64,000 nucleotides of DNA from Polytrichum commune (GCA_950295325.1 OX485807.1:23409666-23473665), one strand, 5' to 3'; numbered from the stretch's first letter, positions 12,573 through 24,386 are shown. Numbers and translations are program-made. The notes: generated by a model from the sequence alone, not told the origin.

Positions 12573-14051
12573 TGTGAGGCCAAATCCACCCCCCTTTAGC
12601 GTCCTAGTCCGGGTGATGACTTTGAGAATCACATGTGTCTATTACAACATTGAACCGTGTGTAAGGCAATTTTCATGTTCAAATGAACACATATTGTCTC
12701 ACTCATTGTGCTCTATTAATGTTAGCCTCTTGGCTGGTGGTAGAGTTGGTTCTCTCAAGAGTCCAACCCGCGGTTTTAGCCACACATGCCCTCAAGGACA
12801 TTCCCCTCACTCTTTTAATCTTCACTTCCTTTTTCTTGCCATTGCAAGAATCCTCCACATTCTCCATTGATTGTGCACGTGAATTATGCTGACTGAGAGT
12901 GTACAAGTGTTAAGAAACACTTTACTCCATAGTCAATATTAAATGCAATCACATGTGACTTCCACCCACACATCGCCTATCCTATTGAGCTTAACACTTG
13001 TCTAGGAACTATTTTAATCTACAAATGGTCTAACACCCTCATGGCTAGTTTAGTGGCATCCTCTTCTTAATCTTAACCTTAGCTCGCTAAACTAGCCAAC
13101 CGGCTAATTAACCTATCGGTCCAAATCCGGCCTATTTACCGGCAGTCCATTGGTTAACCTGGGATCAGCAAATAAGCTCGGTGCAATCCAGCTGCCCAAC
13201 AACAACTAACTCGGTGCAGTCCAGCTGCCCAGCAGCACTAACTCGGTGCAATCTCAGCTGCCCAGCAGCAATTCACTCGGTGCAATCCCAGCAGCACTAA
13301 CTCGGTGCAGTCTAGCTGCCCAGCAGAAAATAAACTCGGTTCCCCAACAGTGTTTAGGCAGATGTCTAATAAGTCCTAACAACTACTCTCAACCCCTAAT
13401 GATTAATCAAATATTCCTCTAGTCCCTTAACCAATGAATGAACATATCCCACTAATTTCACTAAACTAACCCCTAATCCTCCTAGGCAATCTCAAGCTCT
13501 AAGAGCTCACTCACTTGGGAGGCCTTGAGAGAGAGAGAGCTTAACTAATTAACTTTACTAAAACTACTAACCCACACACGTGGCTCAAGCTCTTAAGAGC
13601 TTGCTCCCTTGAGAGCGCTTGATGGAGAGAGAGGAAAATAAGAGAGAAACCACCTTAAGTAGTAAAGAGGGAGAGAGGGAGAGAGAGGTAAGGATAGGGT
13701 GAGAGGATTAGCACCTCCAATCACAATCCCTTAACCTTCACCTCTAAAGTAGGGACTAATCCCCTTCCACCAAGCTTCCTTCTTCCTAAACTAACAAGGT
13801 GGATCCAAAAGTGGGCATTTAACCCGCGGAGCTCACCTTCCTTCACCTTACCCCCTACTCACATTATCAAGGCATACTCTTATTGAATTCAACCTTGAAA
13901 TAATCACACAACACATTCTAAAGCCTAAACTTAAATCCAAACCACACTTCACTCTTTTTATGTTTTGTGAATAATCATAACACATCAAAGTCAAACTAAA
14001 ATTGGTTTCGAAGAGTTAATCACCACATGTGGGCACCATTTTGGGCTCACA
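12573..14051. mobile_element. Solo LTR, copy 1 (1479 bp)
   Basis: Starts TGTGAGG and ends GCTCACA, giving the TG...CA ends of an LTR. It is flanked by TCCGT (12568-12572) and TCCGC (14052-14056), a 5-bp target duplication with one change. It aligns through both ends with 46584-48503. Shared landmarks include CCAACCCGCGG, an ACACGTGGCTC block, a (GAGA)n tract and GTGGGCACCATTTTGGG. No internal coding region accompanies it, so it is a solo LTR. Its strand cannot be set. Confidence 0.8.
13155..13350. repeat. Minisatellite inside solo LTR copy 1
   Basis: About five imperfect units of roughly 36-40 bp built on AACTCGGTGCAGTCCAGCTG and CCCAGCAGCA. The array sits exactly where the sister LTR carries a different and much longer minisatellite (47160-47810). 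Confidence 0.8.
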
Positions 14052-14075
14052 TCCGCGTAGTAACCTCTTCTTGGT

Positions 14076-14212
14076 ATCCGCCTATAGATTATTCCTACTT
14101 TATCATTAGCTCAATTTGGGATAGCACCAGTCAATATAACCAACCGGATTCGAACCCGGGTTGATCCAGACCTATTACCAGTCTCTTACACAACTCGCAT
14201 CTACAGGCGGAT
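14076..14212 (-). repeat. tRNA-like SINE fragment with 12-bp inverted ends
   Basis: On the minus strand GGTTCGAATCC (14146-14156) is a perfect polymerase III B-box, and TGCGAGTTGTGTAAGAG (14183-14199) resembles an A-box at suitable spacing. The block is bounded by ATCCGCCTATAG (14076-14087) and its near-exact inverse CTACAGGCGGAT (14201-14212). A cloverleaf with proper stems is not evident, so I read it as a tRNA-derived repeat, not a working tRNA gene. Confidence 0.5.
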
Positions 14213-14329
14213 GTCTCAAAACCTAGTAGCTACCTACATATTGACTAATTCTAATATCTATTTTCCTTGCTTTTGTAAATTGTGGGCCTTAACTCAGCCC
14301 GTGAGCGGTTTGAGTGGTTCACAATTATG

Positions 14330-14400
14330 ACACCTACATATACGTATAATGAGGTTATGCACCTACTTGAACTTGTTGGTGTTGTGAAATGTGAGTAGTT
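14330..14400 (+). repeat. Duplicate of the end of the MULE gene
   Basis: ACCTACATATACGTATAATG and the following bases repeat the last codons of the SWIM-like gene (12271-12338), including its stop region. The flank GTGAGCGGTTTGA also occurs on both sides of the solo LTR (12489 and 14302). This indicates a local duplication of MULE 3' sequence. Confidence 0.6.
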
Positions 14401-14689
14401 GTGCAAGTGTTGGTTGTAACTACATGTATAAGGATGTCAACAAATGACATGTATTGGTTTGGATTATTATAATAAAAATCAGCAATGGATTGAAAGTGTT
14501 TAAAATGATCCATGGCAATAGGGCCCTTTTCACGTGTGCTTCATTTAAAATGCTGGCAATTTACAATTGAAAATATGCAATTAATTTGTCAAAATTCTGG
14601 TTATGTATCCTAAACCTGTGTGTCTTTACTAAATTTGGAATCATTGCTCATATATTACTACTCATTGCTCATGTGTTACTGCTCATTGC

Positions 14690-14729
14690 TCACCGCTCAT
14701 TGCTCATCGCTCATAAGATAGCTTCCCTC
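14690..14729 (-). repeat. MULE right terminal inverted repeat
   Basis: Inverse of 7108-7147, ending GATAGCTTCCCTC next to the second TATTGTGCGT copy (14730-14739). Inward it continues as repeated GCTCATTGCTCA units to about 14643. Confidence 0.85.
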
Positions 14730-15144
14730 TATTGTGCGTATCTAAATTTCAATGTTTGGTTGATTTGAGCGTCCATTACAGTTTCATTTTTCCAAAAGTG
14801 ATTGGATAATTTTTGGTGTTTTTGGGGTATTTGGGTATTCGATAGCCATTTGTCTACGTATGGGAATTTGGCTTTGGCGTATATCATTTCATATTTTTGG
14901 TGTTCTTTTGTGATGAATGTGTGGAGGTTACGTATGGCTCCATCATGTGTGGTTGTTGGGCAACTTGCTAGCCAATATGGTGTGTGATGTGCCGTATGTA
15001 TGTGTGGGATTTTGGTTGGTTTTCCCTTGTTTTTCCTTCGTTGGCTAGTGTGTCAGCTATTTCGTTTCCCGTGATAGGTGTTGGATGTCGTTATTGATTA
15101 GGTATATGTTGTTTAGGCTATCTGTAAATATGTGTACGTCTTGT
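14730..15144 (-). mobile_element. LINE copy 1, middle part: end of RNase H domain and linker
   Basis: The minus strand reads HIFTDSLNNIYLINNDIQHL, then a linker ending KFRYAQ at the MULE insertion point. FTDS supplies the third acidic residue of an RNase H domain whose first two (DGS and RAEL) are at 19652-19993. It is separated from that part by the CACTA-like block. Confidence 0.7.
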
Positions 15145-15640
15145 CACTACAACAAAATACGTCTTTTACAACTGGGTTTTTCAACTTCGACAAGTGAGAA
15201 AACCTGGACTTTACTGCCGTGGAAAACAACCAATCGCTTCAGACAAGCAGTAAAGTATGGTTGTAGTCATGTCAGACAGGACGTTCCCAATGGACACGTT
15301 CCTAATGGCAGTGAAGTTTGGGGTGCTCCGCGTACTTTACTTCATAAAGTCATGTCCTACTTCACTATGTCTCGTCAATATAGGTAAGATAAGACACACG
15401 TCCATATAACTAAGCCTAGTGGACTCATGGCACTGGCACCAGTCATGTATGGTATTTGCACTTCACTACACAAAGTCATATCATGTGTAATGCATATACA
15501 TACATTTCAAATTACTAGTCAACATAAACAACATGGTTGAAACAAATATGTTTTCATGTGACGAAGATTAGTTGAATTAATTTTCCCACATGATTGCTAT
15601 TTCCCGTAATCGTGGACAACAATGTGGGAAGTCAATAACG

Positions 15641-16268
15641 TTACATAGTAAGCGTCTGTGACTGCTAATAGTAAATAAATACAAAAATGACATATATTTC
15701 TTACTTCATGTCGTGATATCTACTTTACTAAGTTGGGTAATGTTTACATCAACCAGTGGTTTTTGGCCTACGTTGTGAGGTCATGTGGTTGTCGTATGTC
15801 TTTATTATATATTACTAGTAGTGAAGTGTATATGACTTTGTCAAGTGCCATGTTTTAAATACAAATGAGTGTGTTTACTATAACGAGTAACATAGGGTTC
15901 ACTTAACATAGTCATATGTTTATGGCATGCACGTTTTATTTCCACTGGTCATACTAGGCAATAACTCTACGTAGTAAGAGTGAATAAATACGAAAATGAC
16001 ATATATTTTTTACTTAATGTCGTGAAATTTACTTTACTATGTAAAGTAATGTTGACATCAAACATTGGTATTTTGCCTACGTTGTGAGGTCATGTGGTCG
16101 TCGTATATCTTTAGGGTTTATTATTAGTAGTGAAGTTCATATAACTTTTCTAAGTGCCATGTTTTGCATGCAAATGACTGCGTTTACTATAACGAGTAAC
16201 ATGAGGATGACTCAACATAGTCATATGTTTATGGCATGTACAATATATTTCCACTTATCATACTAGGA
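15641..16268. repeat. Tandem duplication of about 310 bp in the CACTA-like block
   Basis: 15641-15958 and 15966-16268 are diverged copies sharing CCTACGTTGTGAGGTCATGT, ACTATAACGAGTAACAT and CATAGTCATATGTTTATGGC. A third partial copy is at about 17361-17515. Such arrays fit the subterminal repeat regions that bind CACTA transposition proteins. Confidence 0.7.
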
Positions 16269-16510
16269 TCACTATGCGGAGTCATATACTTTTTGGTCAC
16301 TTCACTCTGGTAAGTAGTATCCTTCATTTACGAGATATATTGTAATCCATAATACAATCATCTACCAAATGCAGTCACACAAACATGGTTATGATGTTCA
16401 AAAACCAAATCATATTTATACAATAGTATATCAAAGATGTTTCAAAAATCACTACTAACAATGGTAAGCACTGAACTTCATAGGAATAAATGTCTGAAAA
16501 TCAACATAGG

Positions 16511-19500
16511 TCTACAAATCCACTCCACACTCACGTAGCCGCACACAACCTTACACAATCATTTGGCCAAAGAATGTAATGACTTTTTGCTTGGCCAATT
16601 GTAGAGACTAGAGGGTCGTCTCCAGTGAGGGGTTCAAGTAGGAGATAGTCGTCTTCATATGACTCCATGATTGTCAACGAAACGTAGAACTTGCCAATCA
16701 CCTTTGAATGCAACATCCCACCTGTTACATTTTGAATAACACCCTTTCCAATGAATGTCACTTTGGAATCCTCCTCTTTATGGCTACATAAGTATACCAC
16801 GTCCCCACGAGTATGCACAATTGGAACAATCATATGTTAGTGTTAAGAATATATTGTTTTAGGGTTGCGTGTTTTACAATTATTTCATACTGCACGTTCC
16901 ATAATATATGCTCACCAATTCATTCGGGGATTAAGTCTTCTTTGAAGCCTTCGTGGCAAGGGGAGGTTTATCACCCGACGTTTATCCACCAATTCTTTGT
17001 TTTCTTCTTTTTCCATTTTCTTCGAGCCATTTTTTAATGGGCTACACCTCAATTTCTCTGCAATGTATACTCAACAATTTTAGCCTTACATTGATTAACG
17101 CATTGTAAACTGATGTAGCGAAGATACTTTATGTAAGTAAGACTAGACATGGCCGAATATTTTTTATTTCCTATCAACTGATCCAATATTGGCAAATTCA
17201 ACCAAATTCAAAGAAGGATTTTGTTTGAGCGATTGTAGGTTGGGCCCTAGTTTTAGAATTTTTTACCCCTGCTTCTTTATATGTTCTACTTCCTATAGAA
17301 ATGTACAACTCTTTGAATCCAAGTCTAATGTCTAAACACTCTAGGGCTTTACATATACCACATTACTGCTTCTCGTAATCGCGGACAACTATTTGGGAGG
17401 CCAATAACTATACGTAGTAAGCGTCAGTTTCTGTTGGTAATAAATAAATACGACAATAGCCAATATTTCATACTTCATACAGCGATACTTCACTATGTGG
17501 AATAATGTTTACATAACAATATAACTTAGCATGAACATTCGGAATAATATAGCCCCCCTTCGTAACAACGTAATATTTCTGCAACATTGGCATTGCCTCC
17601 AAAGTCAATTTTTCGCCTTTACTTAGTCGTATTTGCTTGGGTTTAGCTATCCTCTCTATTTTTGCATCTCCTTCGTGCGTCTTCACATTGTCGGTTGATG
17701 ATGGCCTTCCAATTGACTAAATTGCATCGCTAGAAATGTCTTGTACCTATTCATAACAACTTCCATTAACTGCATTAAACACACACATTGAATGAAGCAA
17801 CTCAAACTCCAAACATGATGCTATAAAATTAGAATAGAATAAATTTACATAACGTACATATAAGTTGTAAAATCTCGTATTTTCCAAATTGATCACACCA
17901 AATTCTATACATGTTCAGGTTCCTCATGCTTTGAGGAGGGTTTTTTGGGACCCGCAAGGGATCTCTGTGCTCAATACCATGGGTTTTTCACATGCACTAC
18001 CAAAGTCTAGTAATTTGCTTATAGGCTCCTTTGACATTGAGCGTGCAAAGGAAGACACACTTCTACGGAAGTTTGACCTTCATTTATCAACATTAGAAGG
18101 GTGTTCTCCATGTAAGGGTGCGTTTGTCACCCTGTCCACCGTGATACTAAGCTTGGTCATCACCGCATCTAGCAAGCTTTACATTGTGTTGAATTTTTCA
18201 TCTAAGGTTTTTACCTTTGCCCTCACTTCCTCAAGTCTTGCATTACCCGTGTGGCTTACATGCGGAGATATTCCGAATCTGCATTCATATTAAGCATCGT
18301 TAACCCCCTTTGGCATAGTGGAAGACATTGGGCGGCCACCTTTCGAACGTGATGTGTTCTTATCCCTAATAAGCTCCATCTCAATCTCGTCTTGGCAGGG
18401 GTCTCTGTTCAATTATGAGGCCTACACGCATGTAGCTCGTGAGCAACAAACTTCCGACAAGTATACATCCTCGTATATTGTAATTCAATGAAACAACAAA
18501 TAGACGACAACTTACCAACCTAGCTCGCACCTCCTCTTGGGATCAGCCAAACGTAGATACCTTCTTAACACATTTTCTCGTCTCCCGCATAGCATTCGTC
18601 TACTCAATCTTCTTTGAGTCGCGAGTGTGCTCCACCATATTCAACTAGTGATCCAAACGGAAAGTCTCCGGTTTTCCTATACCTTTCAGTATATGCATCT
18701 TTATTTGAATTATTTTGTTCTTCAACTGCTGGTATAGGTTGCTTTCAAAAACCTCATACCTTAACACTCTCGGATCCCCTTTCAAACCGCGATATTCCCA
18801 ATTCTCCTTCATTCACGTGTAAATATTGTCGAAAGCCGTTTTATGTTGGTTGTTTATGTTGGTTGTTTATGTTGTTAACACTCCAATCCAGATCGCTAGA
18901 GTAACCGCGCAAGACGTTCAACCATTGCGGCCTATACACCCTGCTAGGAAATCCAAAAACAATTTTTTTATTTTTTATTTATATATATATTAGCTACAAC
19001 CCATGTTTAAAACATAACCACATTAGCTTCAAATTAAACAAATTATTACGTAATAGTTCAGAGTATTGCATGCCTATGAAACATCTAAAGAAGATTGGGA
19101 ATAGAATAGATTGGAAAGCATGTACCGTTATCGTCAAGATCCACCACAAATTTTTGTTTTGCCTCCCTTGCTCTCTCTTCAAATTGTTCCCGGCATGCTT
19201 TATTGGCAGCCCTCCTCTTAGCTTTCATTTGCGAGTTATGTGTTGATGGCGAGTCCATCTTCTTCTTCATCACTACTATGTGCCCTCGCCGAGTGAAGGC
19301 GTGATGTCAATGCCAATTTCCGTTTCATGATTTCCAACTTTTGCTTTCCTATTTTCAAAGCCAGCTTGGCTACAATACCATCTTTGGGAGGAACATGATC
19401 ATCCCGTTATTATTGTTTTCCTCGCACCCGGACATAATTTCTCCCCTCCTCTATATGAATTGGCTTACTCCAATCAAAAGCCTCACCTTCGTCTTCCTCA

Positions 19501-19583
19501 TCCTCTTCATTCTCACGATCTTCCTCCCAATCTCCAAGATCGTCAACGGGTAATTTTCTCTTCCCACTGCAAGGCGAAGCCAT
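16511..19583 (-). pseudogene. CACTA TNP1/Ptta-type protein remnant
   Basis: The reading starts near 19583 with MASPCSGKRKLPVDDLGDW and an acidic stretch. It continues at 19235 (basic, QMKAKRRAANKACREQFEER) and 18300-17890 (a likely coiled coil, LEEVRAKVKTLDEKFN). It passes through 17686-17468 and ends at 16833-16531 with LLEPLTGDDPLVSTIGQAK followed by YILWPNDCVRL. The last block matches the conserved C-terminal pattern of plant En/Spm TNP1/Ptta proteins (TxGxAxxxxxxWP). Stops and frame changes between segments may be introns or decay; I could not separate these. The product would bind element ends during transposition. Confidence 0.5.
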
Positions 19584-19658
19584 CTTCTTCTTCCTCTGAG
19601 ACCAGATTCTTGGATTGTTTGTTGTCTGCAAAAAAAATTGAAGAAACAATCTCATTTA

Positions 19659-20944
19659 TGTAAATATGTGTATGTCTTGTAAACACGTTGGGTGGATTTA
19701 ATATTTTTGACGGCAATGAGTATTGCATTAAGTTCGGCTCTTAAAATGTTTTGGTATCCTGGAAGTCTTTCTGCTATGCGGATGATGTTGTTGGGGCTAT
19801 ATACTCCAGAGCCTGCGGTGTTGCCCTTTATATTGCCTTCGGCGTTTTTGGTGGGTGGAATAAATGATCCGTCTATGTTGATGCAGTTTTGTGGGTGGTA
19901 TTTAAGAGGGTGGATGTGTTTGTATTTATTTGGTATTGGTATTTGAGGATTGTGTGTTGGGGTAGTAATTGTTGTTTTGGGGGCCTTTTCCATGCTTTGG
20001 AGGTTTTAACGTGATAGTTTGTGGGGGTAGGTTTGATGGGATATGTATCAACTTGTATGTTGAGTGTGGCTTTTAGGACATTGTAAAGTTCACTTGGGAT
20101 TTTTAAGTTATTGGCAAGGTTGGTTTGGTTGTGTATGCATATTATTGAAGTTGTAGTCGGTTCTACGTGGTTATAGTATTTAGGCCATTTTGGTGTAGGG
20201 TTGTATTGTATGGCGTGGGGTGGGATGGTGGCTATTATGTGTATGTCTGCATGTGTAGTGATTGGGAGTTGTTGTGAGGTCCAGTCTTTGTGATTGAGTA
20301 TTAAGATGGTGGTAGTGTGTTTGTCTTCCTTGGCTGCCATTCGGGCCTAGTGTATGGTTTCCAGGGACGTGCGGTGGTCTATGGGATAGGCTAGGCCTAT
20401 TCCTTTCCATCTGGAGGATTTAGCATGTCCCATGGATCCAAATATTATGTCTCGGTTATGGGGTGAGTTGTATTGTGTTAGTTGTATGGGGCAGGTGAGC
20501 GGGGAGGAGTAGTATGAGTGTGTGATTTTGAAAGAGTCAATTAGTAGTTTGGTGATTTTTGGGTTTAATGTGTGGTGGTTGTTGCAAGGTTGGATGGTTT
20601 TTGGTTTTTTCTTGGGGAGTATGGTTATGTATCTTTGTATGAGCCACAGTACCTCGGTCTCAAAATCTTGTGGGCCTGGCTAAAGGAAGGTGGTTAGGTG
20701 TTGGAATGTGTTATGGGAATATTGGTTCCATAACCATCGTAGTCTCTCTGTGGTGATGGTGGCCATGTAGTTTCCATTTTGGTCATATATGTGGGATTCG
20801 GGGCCTTGTGTTTGGATTGTTGGTACGTTAGTATGGATGTCCTTGTCCGGGTTCCTCTTTTGTGTGGAGAGTATAAGGTTGGTGATTTTTAATGGGGGAC
20901 GTTGTCGTAGTGTAAATATGAACATTATTTACATGTGTACGTAT
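19659..20944 (-). mobile_element. LINE copy 1: unidentified domain and start of RNase H
   Basis: The minus strand contains NIDGSFIPP and, about 45 residues on, RAELNAILIAVKNI, the first two acidic motifs of an RNase H domain (19993-19700). Upstream (20925-20000) is a region I cannot name, with RDIIFGSMGHA and IPPHAIQYNPTPKW. It is shared with LINE copy 2 (LFGSLGHAFSFQW near 46410). One frameshift lies just before the CACTA junction and at least two stops lie upstream. Confidence 0.6.
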
Positions 20945-21664
20945 TTTGTGTTTCATGGTGATTCCTTCACTTGGAGATGAAGGAGAAAAGTAAAAGGGAG
21001 TAGAATTAGATTACCTTTTTGTTACTCATAGTTATTCTTGGTAACTTTTAGTTTATCTTTTTTATTCTTATCTATCTTTTTTTACTCTTAGTTTACTCTT
21101 AGTTTACTCTTATTATCCTTTTAGCCTTATTTCTAGTTTTATCCTTAGTTTATCTTTAGACCAATGGATAATTAGAAATCACGTGATGAGGATAAGAGGA
21201 GGATTTGAGGCCTTATCTCATATATGTGGTTGAGGAGAAGAGAGTGGGGAGAGACAAGTTTTTTTGTTGTGGAAAGCTCGACGTTTGTTGTGTGTGTTTT
21301 TTTTTTGGAGAAGAAAACTTGAAATAAAATATGCAATTGAGTTTTCATGTGATTGTTTTATCTTGAGTGTTTACATGCTTGAAGGAGAATAAGCGAAAAC
21401 AAAGTTGTGCTAGTTTGAGTGGAGGGAAGTTTGCTAGCTCTTGCATAGAAAGAGCTGAGACTTCAACCGTCCACAAAAAGACGGACAAGTCTTTGTTGGC
21501 AACAATCCTTTGAGAGTTAAAACTTATTGATAGATTTGTTTTGTAAAGATTTGAAAGATTGAGGAAGTTTTGAGGACAATTGAAGATTCGACTGTCCGGC
21601 GAGCGAAACCAGTTGCAGCCAGAAGCCCCGTGCTTTCCTAAAGCGGACCCCTCTCTCCACGACA
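20945..21664. mobile_element. 720-bp insertion in the LINE, flanked by ACGTAT
   Basis: ACGTAT occurs at 20939-20944 and 21665-21670, and LINE-like reading resumes on both sides (DNKFIR before, RQRPPLKITN after). The insert has repeated TTTACTCTTAG units near 21075-21110 and ends CACGACA. A 6-bp duplication and a CA end are compatible with a solo LTR, but the left end is not a clear TG terminus. Confidence 0.4.
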
Positions 21665-21670
21665 ACGTAT

Positions 21671-22595
21671 AAATTTATTGTCTTTGGTTTGGATGCTATT
21701 GAGGTAGTTGGTAAAAGTTTGGGTGGTTTTTTGTTTTAGGGTTCTCATGTGATATTGCATTATGAGGAGCAAGTTGTGGTCCAGTAGTATGTTGTCGGGG
21801 TGTATGAGGTCTTATTATGTGCGCCATTGTTGTGTGGAACCTTGTGAGGTTCGCCATTTGCATAGGTATGCTCTCTTGATGGCTTGTGCTCCCCACTTAT
21901 CTTTTCTAGTGGTGATTTTTTCTTGAGTGATAGCTTGGATTGCTAGTCCTAGGGTGGGTTGTAACAAGGTATTTGGGGTGTGTTCATCCATTGTGGGCGT
22001 GTGTTGTGCTGCAATTCTTTGGTTTCTGTAGGGGGGTGTGATTGGAGGGGGGAATAGGGAGTGGGCTTGTTGAAATGGTTCTTTGATGAGCTTGGGTACA
22101 TATTTGTATGTGGTGCGAAATTCTTCGGGGGGTGAGTATGGTTCCAGTTTATGTGTGTTTGGATTTGTGGTAGTGTTGTGATACTATATGTGTATAGTTT
22201 GTTTAGGTATTGTTGTGATTTTGTTTTGGCGGTGTTTGTGAGGTTATCATATGTGGGATTGGTTCTCCATGTTTTTTCCGAGTGGGGTCCATTTAATGGA
22301 GAATGCTCGATTTGTAGTGGTGGCATGTATTTCGTACTCTCGTTCGAGCAGAAAGAGTGTTTTGGCAATAAGTGATCTTATGCATGCTTGTTGTTTTAGT
22401 TTAGGAAGGTGTAGCGAACTGCCATATTTGGCGGCTATGTATTTGGTTAGGCCTTGGTATATGGTACCCAATTGCCTTGGGTCGTTAAGAGCTTGTAGTA
22501 GTTGTTGTCCAATGTAGTTTATGTAGTATGGTAGAAGTGAGGTCATATTTAAGCCAAATTCTTCGTGTGGGAGTTAGGTAAGGATGTTGGCCGTG
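21671..22595 (-). mobile_element. LINE copy 1, N-terminal part
   Basis: Minus-strand frames carry QLLQALNDPRQLGTIYQGL and QACIRSLIAKTLFLLEREYE, then a low-complexity Thr/Pro/Asn-rich region. LINE copy 2 matches these (KGPEDLGNIYQGLAMFI at about 49440). Similarity between copies stops at about 22590 here and 49562 there, so both share nearly the same right boundary. No reverse-transcriptase core (YxDD) was seen, so RT must lie in missing 5' sequence or the family is non-autonomous. Confidence 0.55.
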
Positions 22596-22599
22596 CCCC

Positions 22600-24386
22600 A
22601 GGGTGTGCACTATTCATTAAAACCAAGCATCACGTGCGTGCATGCCCCTTATTAAAATACCCCTGTATACATTTTATTTTTGCTAAAATCAAGCAATATA
22701 CTTACAAATCTCATTGCTTCAAAATACATTTCCATACATACACAAGGGTCCAAAAACAAATACAGAAATTGTATATAACATGTGTACAAATGTTTGGAAA
22801 TCCAAAAATATGGCCCTATTATATGTATAATATCAAATCATGGATTTTTAGTTATAAAGTCGTTACTTAGTGGATGAAAAAACACATGATTCTTGGTCCA
22901 GGTCTAACTTGAACGCGTAAACGCGTAAATGCGTACTTTACATATATTTTTCTATAGCCTCATGTATATCTACTTCTTGCTTAATAGCAATATGTCTCTT
23001 GTACGTACATTTTGTACATGCTTGTTGTAAATAATACCCCTTTTGTGCACCCACGTGTATAAATACAGTACTTGAACAGTGCACTCCCTGGGGGCCGTGC
23101 TTTTAGGTATATTGCATATTTCTTTCGTTAGTTTGCTAATTATTTTGTCTAGTTTTTTAATGTCCGGTTTAATGACCTTGAATATATTGAAGTTGGATTT
23201 TTTTTCGTATTCTTTGAATATGTTATCTACTAAGAGTGTTATCACAAAACTTTGTAGAAAACCATCCATTTAATGTTATTTTATTTTATTTTAAACAAAT
23301 TTTAGACAATTGCTTGTTTGATATCACCTACTTGCACACCACTTGCATCGTCTGCTAAAACATGTAGATTTTTTTTGGAATTGTTTGTCATCATGAATTT
23401 CTTGGCTTTGTAGATCAATATGCTTTTGAATGTCTATGAATTTTTTCTACAAAAAAATTGAGCTAGTGTATATTTTTGAATCACTCTCACTGAACATTAT
23501 GCAGGGATAAGGAGTTGTCCACTTTACCGTGTTTGCAACCATTCACCAATTACAAAAATTGAAAAGAACTTAAATGTTGATACGTGGTAGTAGGTCATGA
23601 TGTCACAAAACCCCCTAGACATTGTCCAAGAAAATTTTGATGCAATGAGGTATTTAATTTGATACAAAGAGAATTTTATTGGTAATGTTTTTTTTTTCAA
23701 GTGAGGATGTTATTCCTATATAGTGTCCAAACAAACAATTTGACCTTCTTGGTAAAGAATGAGATCCATAGTAAAACATTATAGCAAAACGTAAATCCAA
23801 ATAGGAAGTGACACTAGATACCATAAACGGTGCAGTGATCAATGACCGCGACCATTGCTTTCTAAAAAAATTATTGGTTGAGAAATGAATGGCAGTCCCA
23901 CTTCGGTTTTCACAAGGTCAGCATAAATAAAAGCAGACATTTCAAAGAAGGGATGATAAAGTGGCATGGAACCCCACATGTCCATAATTGAATAATGTTT
24001 AGTGCTCACCCAAATTATGCAACAAGAAAATCCAAATAAATTGTCCTAGTAGAGAAAGAGAGGGAGAGAGATCACCCTCTATCAAGGCACTACCTTCTCA
24101 CCTATTACTTATTCAAAGAGTAGTATTTAGAATTGTCCAGTTTCTCATAGTGTTTATTTTCAAGTGTTCAAAAACAAAACGAGGTGTGATGTAAAACTTC
24201 CAAATTTGCCGCTATAATGTGAGCTTCTGCATGTCGCACCATAGGTGGCATACTAACTACCAAAAGCCCTCATTAGAGTTTTGAGGCCTAGTATCATTGT
24301 TTCCACATCATACAAGCCTAGCCAAGTTCGCCACATTCCCAAGATATTGCACATTGTTTGCCAAAATCAAAGTGTATTGGCTATAT

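Larger units (their letters stand above)
7108..14729. mobile_element. Mutator-like element (MULE), 7.6 kb, nested in a LINE
   Basis: The ends form terminal inverted repeats of about 40 bp: 7108-7147 against 14690-14729, 33 of 40 positions matching, with the shared core GCTATCTT.TGAGCG. It is flanked by the perfect 10-bp duplication TATTGTGCGT. Excising the element plus one duplication copy makes the host LINE read continuously (KFRYAQ joined to YMGNHRK), which proves the boundaries. Inside are a transposase remnant with a SWIM-like zinc motif, a ParB-like pseudogene, a palindrome array, a solo LTR and a tRNA-like fragment. Subterminal repeats of the type GAGCGATGAGCGGTG extend inward on both sides. 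Confidence 0.85.
15145..19658. mobile_element. CACTA-like block, 4.5 kb, with 22-bp flanking direct repeats
   Basis: The left end reads CACTACAACAAAATACG, matching the CACTA/EnSpm terminal pattern, followed by subterminal repeats rich in CATAGTCATATG and ACTTTACT. A gene for a TNP1/Ptta-like protein lies on the minus strand. The block interrupts the LINE RNase H domain and is bordered by a 22-bp direct repeat beginning TGTAAATATGTG (15123-15144 and 19659-19680, one mismatch). CACTA elements normally duplicate 3 bp, and no TAGTG end was found on the right, so the right terminus is missing or the block arrived by another route. Confidence 0.6.

Noticed and set aside
14140-14200. Functional tRNA gene
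   Set aside because: B-box is perfect but acceptor and anticodon stems are not evident; it is bounded by inverted repeats.
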